This document shows positions 1 through 9,636 of a stretch of 41,513 nucleotides of DNA, piece after piece; the first letter of the stretch is position 1, and each line of letters opens with the position of its first letter. Made by a program: the position numbers and the translations under genes. The notes beneath the pieces were generated by a model. That model searched no databases and was not told where the DNA came from. It saw only the letters and a list, made by a program, of their open reading frames with translations. This stretch comes from an uncultured Prevotella sp. (GTDB taxonomy: Bacteria > Bacteroidota > Bacteroidia > Bacteroidales > Bacteroidaceae), in assembly GCA_900315695.1 (NCBI GenBank), contig ONAE01000015.1, positions 1-41,513 on the forward strand. Direction: 5' to 3'.

Positions 1-25
1 TTGATATAATTGCTAATTTCTTCAT
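1..25 (-). CDS. SusD-like lipoprotein, 5' end only
   Basis: Only the first eight codons (MKKLAIIS) lie in the window; the gene runs off the left edge. The start follows the intact susC by about 20 bp and is preceded by a strong AGGAGG-type Shine-Dalgarno sequence. A Lys-Lys start followed by hydrophobic residues fits a lipoprotein signal peptide. SusC genes are nearly always followed by a SusD glycan-binding lipoprotein, so this is the likely partner; that identity is inferred from position. Confidence 0.6.
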
Positions 26-45
26 AATGTTCTGTCCTCCTTTAA

Positions 46-3000
46 TTAAAACTTAAGACCTACATTGAAACCGAAGGTACGGCAGGCAGGGTTGCTGTAC
101 ATTTCACCGAACATACCCTCCAGGTCGTTACCGAATGAACTAACCTCAGGATCGATGTAGCGGTTGCCCTTATGAGTCCAGGTGAATACGTTGTTGCAGA
201 ACACTGACAACGTAATGTCGCTCAGGTAGAGCTTGCTGACGATTGACTTTGGCAGCTGATAACCCAGTGTGATGTTACGCAGCTTCACATAAGAACGGTC
301 GATCAGATAGAACTCACCACCCTCGTTGGCACCATAGTTGTTAAACCAATCCTGATAGCTGCTGTCGCCCAGGTAGATCGGTGTCACGTTCTCTGTACCG
401 TCCTCATAAACTGAGTTAGGAATCACGAACGGACGACGATCGTTGTAGAGTGTAGCCTCACCGTTACCAGTGAACTGCATCAGGTTCTTCGAACGAGAGA
501 ACATATAGCCGCCCTTACGGATATCGAGCTGAGCACTCAGAGAGATGCCCTTGTACCAGAGTGAGGTGTTGATACCACCGGTCCAGTCAGCGTTCACGTT
601 CTTACCAGTATCCTGAACTTCGGTTGACAGCAGAGGCTGACCATTCTGGTCAACAATGAGCTTACCGTCAGCAGTGCGCTGGGGCAGATAGGTGAAGAGC
701 TCACCCATAGGCAGACCCTCAACAGCACGCATATAGACAGCGTCGTTACCTGCAGAGAACTGCTGGATGTTAACCATACCGCCATCGAGGCTCTCAGGCA
801 TAGAAACGACCTTGTTATTGTTTTTAGAGAAGTTGAAACCGAGTTCCCAACGGAAGTCCTTAGTCTGTACGGGAACGGTGTTAACGAGCAACTCGATACC
901 AGTGTTGCGAACCTTACCGAAGTTGGTCACCATGAAAGAGTAACCGGTAGAAGGATCTACAGGCAGTGTGAAGATCTGGTCGTCAGTATTACGGTTATAC
1001 CAAGCGAAGTCAACGTTGATACGGTTGTTGAAGAAAGCCAGGTTCAAACCGATTTCAACCTCAGTGGTCATCTCAGGCTTCAGAGAGTTGCTACCAATGG
1101 TAGAAGAAGCCTGGAAGGCATTGATACCAGCGTGGGGGAACTTGGTCAGGTCACTACCATAGTAACCATTAGAGTAAGCCTGCACGAAGTTAGGGAATAC
1201 ACGGTACTCATCAGCGTCGTTACCGGTCTTACCGTAAGCGGCACGCACCTTACCGAAGGTCAGGATGTTGTTCTTCGGGATCAGACGTGTAAAAATCCAG
1301 CTCAGGGTTACGCCAGGATAGAAGTAGCTGTTCTTTTCCAAAGGCAGGGTTGAAGACCAGTCGTTACGGGCTGTGAAGCCGAGGTAAAGCATCTCATCCC
1401 AACCGATAGTAACATCACCGAAGAGACCCACGAGACGGCGCTTGTAGGTGTATTCCTCAAGAGTGGTCTTGGTGGCGCCGTTACTCAGCTGCCAGAAACC
1501 AGAGTAGAATGTCAGGTCATCGGTCTGACCATCCATATAGTTGCGGCCACGCTCATTCATGTTCAAACCAACGTTCACATTCACGTCGAGCTTGCCATCC
1601 AGATACTTGTCGGCGAAGTTAGCCAGGAAGTCGTGGTTCACCTCGTACTTACGCATATATCTGTTGAACACATAACCAGCCTGGTTCATGTTTGAAGGAG
1701 CATATCCGTAGTCTTTGTTGATGAGGGCGTCGTCAAGTGAGATCTGAGGATAACCGATCTTGTGATCGAAGTCAGTATAGTCGAAACCGAAACGATAAGT
1801 CAGGGTCAGCTGCTTGATAGGCTTGATGTCAGCCTGTACCTTACCAAACACCTGCTTGGCATCGTTGTGGTTGTAGTTGTTCTCAATAGCCCAGTAAGGG
1901 TTGGTGATACCATAAGGTGTGAACCAAGCCTCTGGTGTATCGAAAGCAGAATTGAGGTTCTTGCGGTCAACGAGGCTGAGGTCGCGTGGGAACTCCAGGA
2001 TACCATCGATGAATGAAGTACCCTGATAAGCGGCCACCGTGTTGGTGTTGGTCTTTGCCAGGTTCACGTTAGCAGAGAGCTTGAACCAGTCTGTAGCCTG
2101 ATAGCTACCACGATAAGCCAGTGTGTGACGCTTGTATGTGTCCTTGTCACCAGGAAGGATACCGTTATCTGAAGCAAAAGAGTAGCTCAGATAGTAGGTC
2201 ATCTTCTGGTCGCCGCTGATACCATTCAGAGCAACGCTGTGAGAGGTGTTGATACCTGTATCGAAGAAATCCTTGACATTGTTCTCAACAGCACTGTACT
2301 TGTGCTCCAGCTGCTGATAGTTCCAGATTGGACCATATACCTGTGTGCTACCGTCCATCTCAGGACCCCAAGATCCGTTCTCGATGAAGGTCTGCTTACC
2401 GTTCCAACCCTGACCGAACTTGTTCTGCAGCTTAGGCAGTGTAGCAACGCTACGCCACTGAACACTACCATCGTAGCTGATCTGGAAGTTGCGGTCGCCA
2501 TGCTTCTTACCAGTCTTGGTGGTGATGATGATCACACCGTTGGCTGCGCGGCTACCATACAGGGCTGTAGCGGCAGCACCCTTCAGCACGGTCATGTTCT
2601 CGATATCGTTCGGGTTGATGTTTGACACACCACCGACTGCATTCTGGAACTGATCCTGCTCCTTCTGAGTACCTTTGAAGGTGGTCTGTACGAGGGGCAC
2701 ACCATCTACAATGTAGAGGGGCTGGTTGCTACCATTGATAGAGCTGATACCACGGATGATCACTGAGTTGGCTGAACCTGGGTCGCTTGATGTGGTGTTG
2801 ATCTGCACACCAGCCACCTTACCTGCCATGGCACTTGTTACGTCTGTCATTTTACCCATTGTCAGCTCATCGCTGTCAAGTGTCTGAGCTGAATAACCCA
2901 GGGTCTTCTGCTGACGGGTAATACCCATAGCAGTTACCACCACCTCATCGAGGGCCTGAGCGTCGCTCTTCATGAACACGCGCATGCCGTTTTTGGCTGC

Positions 3001-3249
3001 TACGGTCTGAGACAGATAACCGAGATAACTAATCTCCAGCTGGTTCTTACCAGCGGGCAATGTAATGTTGAAACGACCATTCACGTCAGTCAACATACCA
3101 GTACTGGTACCTACCACCTTAACGGCCGCACCGATGATCGGCTGACCGTCCTCCTGTGAGAGCACAGTACCAGATACTTTTGTTTGAGCCAGTGCTGTTC
3201 CCATGCAAAGGAACATAGCGGCTAAAAACATCGTTAGTCTTTTTTTCAT
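46..3249 (-). CDS. SusC/RagA family TonB-dependent outer membrane transporter (intact copy)
   Basis: This 1067-residue protein begins with a signal peptide ending near ALAQ (residues 19-22). A carboxypeptidase-like regulatory domain follows (about 24-100), then the SusC hallmark LDEVVVTAMG, a TonB plug (about 110-245) with the typical LYIVDGVPL and ALYGSRAANGVI motifs, and a beta-barrel ending in aromatic F (GLKF). Such proteins import glycans or peptides through the outer membrane with a SusD lid, powered by TonB. The substrate cannot be told because no glycosidase is nearby. The start codon and signal peptide lie inside the left inverted repeat. I see no TAnnTTTG promoter reading into it in the present orientation, so it is probably silent until the neighbouring segment inverts. 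Confidence 0.95.
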   Translation of the reverse strand: MKKRLTMFLAAMFLCMGTALAQTKVSGTVLSQEDGQPIIGAAVKVVGTSTGMLTDVNGRFNITLPAGKNQLEISYLGYLSQTVAAKNGMRVFMKSDAQALDEVVVTAMGITRQQKTLGYSAQTLDSDELTMGKMTDVTSAMAGKVAGVQINTTSSDPGSANSVIIRGISSINGSNQPLYIVDGVPLVQTTFKGTQKEQDQFQNAVGGVSNINPNDIENMTVLKGAAATALYGSRAANGVIIITTKTGKKHGDRNFQISYDGSVQWRSVATLPKLQNKFGQGWNGKQTFIENGSWGPEMDGSTQVYGPIWNYQQLEHKYSAVENNVKDFFDTGINTSHSVALNGISGDQKMTYYLSYSFASDNGILPGDKDTYKRHTLAYRGSYQATDWFKLSANVNLAKTNTNTVAAYQGTSFIDGILEFPRDLSLVDRKNLNSAFDTPEAWFTPYGITNPYWAIENNYNHNDAKQVFGKVQADIKPIKQLTLTYRFGFDYTDFDHKIGYPQISLDDALINKDYGYAPSNMNQAGYVFNRYMRKYEVNHDFLANFADKYLDGKLDVNVNVGLNMNERGRNYMDGQTDDLTFYSGFWQLSNGATKTTLEEYTYKRRLVGLFGDVTIGWDEMLYLGFTARNDWSSTLPLEKNSYFYPGVTLSWIFTRLIPKNNILTFGKVRAAYGKTGNDADEYRVFPNFVQAYSNGYYGSDLTKFPHAGINAFQASSTIGSNSLKPEMTTEVEIGLNLAFFNNRINVDFAWYNRNTDDQIFTLPVDPSTGYSFMVTNFGKVRNTGIELLVNTVPVQTKDFRWELGFNFSKNNNKVVSMPESLDGGMVNIQQFSAGNDAVYMRAVEGLPMGELFTYLPQRTADGKLIVDQNGQPLLSTEVQDTGKNVNADWTGGINTSLWYKGISLSAQLDIRKGGYMFSRSKNLMQFTGNGEATLYNDRRPFVIPNSVYEDGTENVTPIYLGDSSYQDWFNNYGANEGGEFYLIDRSYVKLRNITLGYQLPKSIVSKLYLSDITLSVFCNNVFTWTHKGNRYIDPEVSSFGNDLEGMFGEMYSNPACRTFGFNVGLKF

Positions 3250-3368
3250 AAATTCTCTCTTTTGGTTATTAATGTTAAATATATAGTATATTCGTTCATT
3301 TTTCCCACCTTAATTATATTATTATATAGAGCATTTAATCTTAACGTGACCTCTGCCTCAGAGGTGTA
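3197..3368 (-). repeat. Left 172-bp inverted repeat of the susC switch
   Basis: Read on the minus strand, this segment is nearly identical to 4580-4751 on the plus strand. The differences are one substitution, one single-base indel in the AT-rich part and a small change in an AT run. It covers the 17-bp recombination core, the 5' untranslated region, the start codon and the first 17 codons of susC. It carries no TAnnTTTG promoter of its own in the coding direction. Confidence 0.93.
3349..3365. repeat. Palindromic recombination core, left site
   Basis: ACCTCTG-CCT-CAGAGGT: 7-bp arms around a 3-bp centre, placed at the recombinase-proximal edge of the left inverted repeat. The same core occurs inverted at 4582-4598. 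The small palindrome at the edge of long inverted repeats next to a tyrosine recombinase suggests the strand-exchange site; this role is inferred. Confidence 0.7.
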
Positions 3369-3397
3369 CACAATAATCTAATTTAAAATTTAAGAAA

Positions 3398-4387
3398 ATG
3401 GCATTTTCAATCAAATTCGAATTGCATGTTCATTTCCACAAGAGTGAAAAGAACAAAGAGATGAACCAAAAGGAAAAGGAAGGAAAAAAGCAGGCAGAAG
3501 CATTCTGCAGGTTAGTAGCTGATGAAATTGAACGGCAGAAACCTGTGATGAGTCAATCAACAATTGAGAACTATCTGACTGCATTACGTTCGTTTCAGGA
3601 TTACCTATTAGAATCGCCAACTGACGTATGTCTGGACAGTGGCCTCTTCCAACACTATGAGCATTGGCTCCATAAACGCATGGTAAAGCCTAACACCATC
3701 TCATGCTATATGCGCTCACTACGTTCCTTAACAGCTAAGATCTATGGCGAAGAAGAACGCCATCTGTTCAAGAACGTTTATACAGGACTTGCTGCCACTG
3801 ATAAGCGGTCAATCTCTACCGATGACATCAACAAGCTCAGAAGCCTCCAGCTAAAAGACGGCTCTTTCGCGGCTATTGCACGTGATTTGTTCCTTTTCAG
3901 CTTCTATGCTTTTGGCATGCCCTTCGTTGATATGGCATTTCTGCAGTGGTCGCAGATATCCGATGGCAAGTTGACCTATTATCGGCATAAGACCGGTCAG
4001 CAGGTAACGGTTAAGATCGAATCCTGTATGCTGGAAATCATAGAGCGTTATCAAGATGATAACCGACTCTATGTGTTCCCATTAATACATGCTACAGATG
4101 AACAGGAGGCTTATACTGAATATCTGAAAACGCTGAATCGCTATAACCGCATGTTAAAACGGTTAGGTGAGTTGGCTTCCATCCATCACCAACTTACATC
4201 CTATGTGTCGCGCCATTCCTGGGCAAGTATCGCTTATGATAGTAATGTTGACCTGGCAATCATCTCCAAAGCACTCGGCCATGCCAATCCCCAGCATACA
4301 CTCATCTATATCCGCCAGATTAACGATAGCAGGTTGTATGATGCTAATCAACAGATACTGAAAAAGGTTCTGGATAAGCAAAGTTGA
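3398..4387 (+). CDS. Tyrosine site-specific recombinase (DNA invertase) of the susC switch
   Basis: This 329-residue protein has an N-terminal SAM-like core-binding domain (about 35-125) and a C-terminal phage-integrase catalytic domain (about 140-329). Visible catalytic residues are K198 (HKTGQQ), R272 in YVSRHSWA, H295 in ALGHAN, and the probable nucleophile Y304 in TLIYIRQ. The box II His is Tyr (Y269), as in many Bacteroidetes enzymes. The stretch FYAFGMPFVDMAFL has Phe172 where, from memory, relatives usually have Arg (RGM). The gene sits alone between the two inverted repeats, as in known Bacteroidetes phase-variation invertases. It should invert 3366-4581 and so exchange which susC faces the internal promoter. 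It could also act on unlinked sites. Confidence 0.9.
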   Translation: MAFSIKFELHVHFHKSEKNKEMNQKEKEGKKQAEAFCRLVADEIERQKPVMSQSTIENYLTALRSFQDYLLESPTDVCLDSGLFQHYEHWLHKRMVKPNTISCYMRSLRSLTAKIYGEEERHLFKNVYTGLAATDKRSISTDDINKLRSLQLKDGSFAAIARDLFLFSFYAFGMPFVDMAFLQWSQISDGKLTYYRHKTGQQVTVKIESCMLEIIERYQDDNRLYVFPLIHATDEQEAYTEYLKTLNRYNRMLKRLGELASIHHQLTSYVSRHSWASIAYDSNVDLAIISKALGHANPQHTLIYIRQINDSRLYDANQQILKKVLDKQS

Positions 4388-4516
4388 AGCAATTTGGGGC
4401 GATAAGTTCCTATTTGAAAGTTAAAGGTATTTTAAACTTTCCAATTGATATAAATCAAAGGAATCGCTAAAAAGTGTTCACATTTTGAGGCGAAATGTGA
4501 TTTTTTTATAAAATTA

Positions 4517-4548
4517 TTCGTTTTTTAGAATAATATGCATTATTTTTG
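4517..4548 (+). promoter_or_regulatory. Invertible promoter, now facing the right susC
   Basis: TTCG, 20 bp, TATTTTTG: a good match to the Bacteroidetes -33/-7 pattern (TTTG, TAnnTTTG). It lies downstream of the recombinase gene and just inside the right inverted repeat, about 150 bp before the right susC start. It is inside the invertible segment, so inversion would turn it toward the left susC. Confidence 0.7.
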
Positions 4549-4579
4549 CAGCCCAAACCCCAAATAGGTTAAAATTGCA

Positions 4580-4751
4580 ACACCTCTGAGGCAGAGGTCA
4601 CGTTAAGATTAAGTGCTCTATATAATAATATAATAAGGTGGGAAAAATGAACGAATATACAATATATATTTAACATTAATAACCAAAAGAGAGAATTTAT
4701 GAAAAAAAGACTAACGATGTTTTTAGCCGCTATGTTCCTTTGCATGGGAAC
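4580..4751 (+). repeat. Right 172-bp inverted repeat of the susC switch
   Basis: Inverted copy of 3197-3368, containing the core, the 5' untranslated region, the start codon at 4699 and 17 codons of signal peptide. Similarity to the left gene breaks at GGGAAC (4746-4751), exactly where the right susC has lost 50 bp, and resumes just after it. Confidence 0.93.
4582..4598. repeat. Palindromic recombination core, right site
   Basis: ACCTCTG-AGG-CAGAGGT, the inverted partner of 3349-3365. The 3-bp centre (AGG versus CCT on the same strand) gives the site its direction, so recombination between the two would invert the 1.2-kb segment between them. Confidence 0.7.
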
Positions 4752-7700
4752 GACAGCCCATCATCGGTGCTGCCGTTAAGGTGGTTGGTACAAGTACTGG
4801 TATGTTGACTGACGTGAATGGTCGTTTCAACATTACTCTGCCTGCTAACAGCAAGCAGTTGGAGATCAGTTATCTCGGTTATCTGTCTCAGACCGTTGCT
4901 GCTAAGAATGGTATGCGCGTCTTCCTGAAGGCTGATGCAAAGACCCTCGACGAGGTGGTCGTAACTGCCATGGGTATCAGCCGTGACAAGAAGGCCCTGG
5001 GCTATGCTGCTCAGGAACTGAAAGCTGAGGATCTGAACGTGAACGGTACTACCTCACTGGCAAGTGCCATTCAGGGTAAGCTGACTGGTGTTAGCGTCCG
5101 TCAGTCTTCAGGTGCTCCGGGTGCTTCTGCCCAGATCGTGATTCGTGGTGCCCGTTCATTCGATGGTAACAATGCACCTCTGTATGTTGTAGATGGTATG
5201 CCTATCGCTTCTACCCCTGACTTTTCAACAGGTAACTCAGTGACAGGTGCCGACTTCACCAACCGTAGCATTGATATCAACCCAGATGACATCGAGAGCA
5301 TCAACGTGCTGAAAGGTCAGGCTGCTTCTGCCCTTTATGGTATCCGTGCTTCTAACGGTGTGATCCTGATCACCACCAAGCGTGGTAGCAAAAATGTTCA
5401 GAAGCCTGTAATTACCTTCACCGCAGACTTCAGTGCACAGACGCTGAGCCGCAAGTTCAAGCATCAGGATGTATATGCTCAGGGTAGCAGTCAAGCTGCT
5501 TACAACCCCAACTCTTCTTCTACATGGGGTCCGAAGATCAGCGAGCTGCCTAACGATCCTAAATATGGTGGCAACGTTCAGAACGATTATACTGCAAACG
5601 GTCTGCACCAGGGTCAGTACTACAACCCGAAGTATGCTGCTGCCGGTCTCGACGGATGGACTACACCTCGGACTTATGACAACGTAGGTGACTTCTTCAA
5701 GACTGGTTTCACTGAGAACGCTACGTTCAACATTTCTCAGCGTAAGAATAACATCGGCTACTCTTTCGGTGTGAGCAATTCTTATCAGAGCGGTATCATT
5801 CCTTCTACAGGTTTGAATCGTACCGGTGCCCGTGCTGCTGTTGATTACGATATCAACGATGAGTGGAAGACCGGTTTCTCTGCAAACTACACTTCTACGA
5901 AGATTACTTCTGCTCCTGGAGCTAACAACGGTGTGGTTAACGTGGTTTACGGTGCTCCTGCAGAGTACAATCTGGCTGGCACTCCTACTCACTATCCTAA
6001 TGACCCCACCAAGCAGGTTTCTTATCGTGCTACAAACTTCAACAACCCCTACTGGTGGTCAAACAACGATGAGTTCCGTCAGCACACCAACCGTGTGTTC
6101 GGTAACGCATACTTCGAGTATTCTCCGAAACTGGGTGTTGACTATCTCAAGCTGACTTTCCGTGAGCAGGCTGGTCTGGATGTCTATACGACTGACAACA
6201 TGACAACTGCTGAGGTTGGTTCTGCCTATAACACTAAGGGTGAGGTTGAGGACTACGGTGTTCAGCGTAATATCTTCAACAACTTGTTCACCATCAACTT
6301 CACAGCTCAGCTGGGTGCTGAGAAGGAGTGGGAGCTCGGTGCTATGATTGGTAACGAGATCAACCACGACAACAGCCGTCACTGGGACTATGATGCTTCT
6401 GGTCTGTCATGGTATGGCCAGCCCGTTATCGAAAATGCTGCCAGCATGGACTACTGGTCAATGTACCACGAGCAGGAGCGTACAGTCGGTTTCTTCGGTC
6501 AGCTCTCTGCAAGCTGGAAGAACATGCTCTATCTGACAGTTACAGGTCGTAACGATGTTGTTTCTACGATGCCTCGTGGCAATCGTTCATTCTTCTATCC
6601 CTCAGTATCACTGGGCTGGATCTTCACTGAGCTTCCTGCTTTGAAGGACAAGAACTTCCTGTCTTATGGTAAGCTGCGTGCTTCATATGCTCAGGTAGGT
6701 CAGGCTGGTATTTATCGTGAAAACTACTATTACACACCTACTTACGGTAGCGGTATGTATGTATATACTCCTATTGCTTACCCAGTTGGTGGTGCAAAGA
6801 GCTATGTACCTTATTATGTATCATTCGACCCGAACCTGAAGCCTCAGAACACTACCAACTATGAGTTTGGTATCGACCTGAACTTCTTCAAGAACCGTGT
6901 GCGTTTGGAATATACCGCCAGCTATCAGGATGTTAAGGATCAGATCTTCGACGTTCCTACAGCAGGCACTACCGGTTATCAGTATCTGCGTACCAATGCA
7001 GGTCGTATGACCACATGGGCACATGAGGTTTCTTTGAATGCAAGCATCGTTCAGACCAAGGACTGGAACGTGGATCTGGGTGTAAACTTCACATCAGTAT
7101 CTAATAAGGTTAAGGAGCTGGCTCCTGGCGTAGAGAGCATCATGCTTGGTGGTTTCGTAGAGCCTCAGGTTCGTGCACAGGCAGGTTACAGCTATCCTAA
7201 CATCTATGGTGTTGCCTTCAAGCGCGCTGAGAATGGTCAGCTGCTTCTTGCTGACGGTCTGCCCCAGGGTACTTCATCAAGTGAGAACATCGGTGAGTGT
7301 GCTCCTGACTTCAACATGGGCTTCAATCTGAAGGCTAGCTACAAGCGTCTGACACTCGCTGCTACACTCGACTGGCAGAAGGGTGGTAAGATGTATTGCG
7401 GTACCAACCTGACCATGAACTGGTTCGGTGCAACAATGGAGTCTCTGAACTATCGTGAAGGCACCATGATTGCTGAGGGTATCGACGAGGCAACAGGTCA
7501 GAAGAATACTGTTGAGGTGAGCAAGCAGGACTACTACATGGCCTACAACGACATCACCGAGGCAGGTATCTATGACACCAGCTACTGGAAACTCCGTGAC
7601 GTAACACTGAGCTACAATGTTCCTAAGTTCTTGGGTATTGACTTGAATGTCTTCGCTTTCGCACGTAACATCCTCATCTGGGCTAAGATGCCTAACCTGG

Positions 7701-7804
7701 ATCCTGAGAACTCACAGGGTAACGGTAACATGAGTGGTTACTTCGAGCGTTTCTCTACACCTAGCACATCAAGCTTCGGTGGTGGTCTGAAGCTCACATT
7801 CTAA
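4699..7804 (+). pseudogene. SusC/RagA family TonB-dependent transporter, frameshifted by a 50-bp deletion after the signal peptide
   Basis: The start at 4699 matches that of the left susC, but after codon 17 it lacks 50 bp found in the left copy. Translation from 4699 therefore ends at TAA 4777-4779 after 26 codons. The correct frame is open from 4727 through to 7804 but has no ATG start near the beginning; the first possible start is GTG 4781, which would give a protein without a signal peptide. The remaining reading frame is full and healthy: regulatory domain, LDEVVVTAMG, plug with LYVVDGMPI and SALYGIRASNGVI, a barrel ending in GLKLTF, and about 1007 residues. It is therefore a recent lesion, a population variant or an assembly error rather than an old pseudogene. 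The gene lies under the promoter at 4517-4548 and is followed by its susD. Confidence 0.85.
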
Positions 7805-7841
7805 TCAGTGTAGTAATTAATCATTAAGAAAACAGAAAGTT

Positions 7842-9326
7842 ATGAAAATGAAATATTTGTATGGCCTTGCATTGGCTACTATGCTTTTCAGCTCTTGTTC
7901 TGAGAATTTGATGGACAGAGTCAACAGGAAGGAGACCAGCAAGACTGCCGATAAAGTTGCCGCTAAGTTCCAGCTTACAGATGCAGAGGTTGCTACAGCC
8001 TATTCAACTGTGAACGGTGCATATGCATGGTACGTGTCATCCTATACCGAGCAGCTCTTTGGTACAGGTAACAACCAAATGATGAAGGCAGAATTGAGAA
8101 ATCCATCGGAGACAGCGAGTGCTACTACATTCAACAACGAATGGAACTCTACTTATCTAAACCTCCACAATATCTATCAGATGATTGAGAAGTGTTCTGA
8201 GGGTGGTATTAATGCATCTCAGAGCGATCTTCTTGGTATGGCTCAGATCCTGAATGCCATCAACTGGGGTGTGCTGACAGACCTTCACGGAGATGTTCCT
8301 TTCACAGAGTGTTTCACTGGCAACCCCGCTCCAAAGATTGACACTCAGGAGTCTATCTACACAGCAATCCTGAAGATGCTCGACGATGCACAGACTAATC
8401 TTGCAAATGGTGGAAGCAATGCCGGTGAGCAGGATCTCTTCTTCGGTGGTGACACAGAGAAGTGGAGCGCCTTTGGCCACGCTGTAAAGGCTCGTTATCT
8501 GCTTCACACCTATGGCCGCAACAAGAGCGTGCTCAGCGAGGTTGTTAAGGAGGCTCAGGCTGCTATTGATGGTGGCTTTACAGGTTGCTATCTGAAAGTG
8601 TTCAACGGTGTAACTGCCGACAACGCTTGGTCAGCCTATCAGTGGAGCCGTTACTACATCGGTTCAAACAAGACTGTTGACGATCTGATGCTGGAGCGTG
8701 AAGACCCACGTGAACCCCTCTATAACTATGATGGATTAGGAACTGGAGAGGACATTATTGGCGAGCCAGGAAATGCTGATCAGGCTACACTTGTACAGGC
8801 ACTGAATGAGCCTGCATGGCTTGAGAATGGTGCTGCAAACCTGGTTATCATGAGTGAGTCAGAGCTCTACTTCATCCTTGCAGAGGCACAGGCTATCCTC
8901 GGACAGGATGCTACAGCTGCCTTCGAAAAGGCTGTTTCAAGCAATGTCAAGGAGTACTTTGCCATCGCTGGTGAGGAAATCGAAGATGCTGATGTTGAGG
9001 ATTATATCGAAGGTCTTGCAGACCTCTTCGCTGCTGATCCTTTGAAGGAGATCCGTATCCAGAAGTACCTTGCTCAGACTCGTGGTGAGGTGATTGAGAC
9101 CTACAACGATATGCGTCGTATCATCTATACCGACGGCAAGTATCCTGTAGAGATGAAGAACCCGAACAACACCTCTAGCGTTGGTAACCGCTGGCCGCTC
9201 CGCTTGCCTTATGGCGACAGCGACGTGGTTTCTAACCCCAACGTTACAGCTGCCTTCGGTTCTGGTAATGAGGCTGGTATGTATGTCTTCACTGAGAATG
9301 TATGGTGGGCAGGTGGTACCCGCTAA
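7842..9326 (+). CDS. SusD/RagB family nutrient-binding outer membrane lipoprotein
   Basis: This 494-residue protein has a lipoprotein signal peptide with lipobox LFSSC (Cys near residue 19) and an all-alpha TPR-like SusD fold. Features of the SusD-like_2 type can be seen, such as YNDMRRIIYTDGKYP and the conserved end NPNVTAAFG followed by VWW. It binds oligomers at the cell surface and caps the SusC barrel. It lies 37 bp after the right susC and shares its promoter, so it should be expressed now even though its SusC partner is broken. A strong terminator follows. No enzyme genes are attached, so the ligand is unknown. Confidence 0.93.
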   Translation: MKMKYLYGLALATMLFSSCSENLMDRVNRKETSKTADKVAAKFQLTDAEVATAYSTVNGAYAWYVSSYTEQLFGTGNNQMMKAELRNPSETASATTFNNEWNSTYLNLHNIYQMIEKCSEGGINASQSDLLGMAQILNAINWGVLTDLHGDVPFTECFTGNPAPKIDTQESIYTAILKMLDDAQTNLANGGSNAGEQDLFFGGDTEKWSAFGHAVKARYLLHTYGRNKSVLSEVVKEAQAAIDGGFTGCYLKVFNGVTADNAWSAYQWSRYYIGSNKTVDDLMLEREDPREPLYNYDGLGTGEDIIGEPGNADQATLVQALNEPAWLENGAANLVIMSESELYFILAEAQAILGQDATAAFEKAVSSNVKEYFAIAGEEIEDADVEDYIEGLADLFAADPLKEIRIQKYLAQTRGEVIETYNDMRRIIYTDGKYPVEMKNPNNTSSVGNRWPLRLPYGDSDVVSNPNVTAAFGSGNEAGMYVFTENVWWAGGTR

Positions 9327-9343
9327 TCCCTATCATAGCATAT

Positions 9344-9385
9344 AAAAAAACGAGGTGTGTCAAATTTGGCATACCTCGTTTTTTT
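9344..9385 (+). terminator. Rho-independent terminator after susD
   Basis: Ten-base stem (ACGAGGTGTG with CATACCTCGT, one mismatch) flanked by A7 upstream and T7 downstream. It ends the susC-susD transcript and may also work on the minus strand. Confidence 0.9.
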
Positions 9386-9396
9386 AATGTTCCCTT

Positions 9397-9433
9397 TTGT
9401 CATCTCGACTAAGCGCAGCGCATGGAGAGGTCT
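9397..9433 (+). repeat. Dispersed REP-like sequence, copy 1
   Basis: GTCATCTCGACT, a GC-rich centre, then GGAGAGGTCT. This resembles the dispersed palindromic repeats common between genes in Bacteroidetes (GTCAT-TCGAC ... GGAGA-ATCT). A related copy lies at 18531-18561 in the opposite orientation. Confidence 0.5.
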
Positions 9434-9494
9434 AAAATATGCAAGCCCAGCCGAACCTGCGCACAAGTTCCTGAAGAAGTAATTGAAAATCTAT

Positions 9495-9525
9495 AAAAAA
9501 AAGGGGCGGCTCAAAGCCTTACCCC
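9495..9525 (-). terminator. Terminator of the HU-smalltalk operon
   Basis: On the minus strand, GGGG-TAA-GGCT-TTG-AGCC-G-CCCC is followed by T8. The stem overlaps the last codons and stop of the smalltalk gene. Confidence 0.85.
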
Positions 9526-9612
9526 TGTGGCAGCCGCACTGCCCAGCGCACCTAACAAGGCGGTGAGCACAGCCACGGCAACCTTCGCGATAGTTTTCCA
9601 ATGTCGCATCAT
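9511..9612 (-). CDS. Smalltalk-type small protein
   Basis: A 33-residue protein that starts MMRHWKTIAKVAVAV and continues as a single hydrophobic helix rich in Ala and Leu. The pattern WKTI-K-A-AVLTAL is the hallmark of the Bacteroidetes smalltalk protein family. That family is typically about 30 residues long, is often found near HU-like genes, and has no known function. A very strong Shine-Dalgarno sequence (AAAGGAGGACAAG) precedes the start. It lies 84 bp downstream of the HU-like gene in the same operon, and a terminator overlaps its end. Membrane association is likely from the sequence. Confidence 0.85.
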   Translation of the reverse strand: MMRHWKTIAKVAVAVLTALLGALGSAAATGVRL

Positions 9613-9636
9613 CTTGTCCTCCTTTCTTTAAAATGA

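Noticed and set aside
3250-3348. Promoter for the left susC inside the inverted repeat
   Set aside because: AT-rich, but no TAnnTTTG with a TTTG 19-21 bp upstream in the coding direction.
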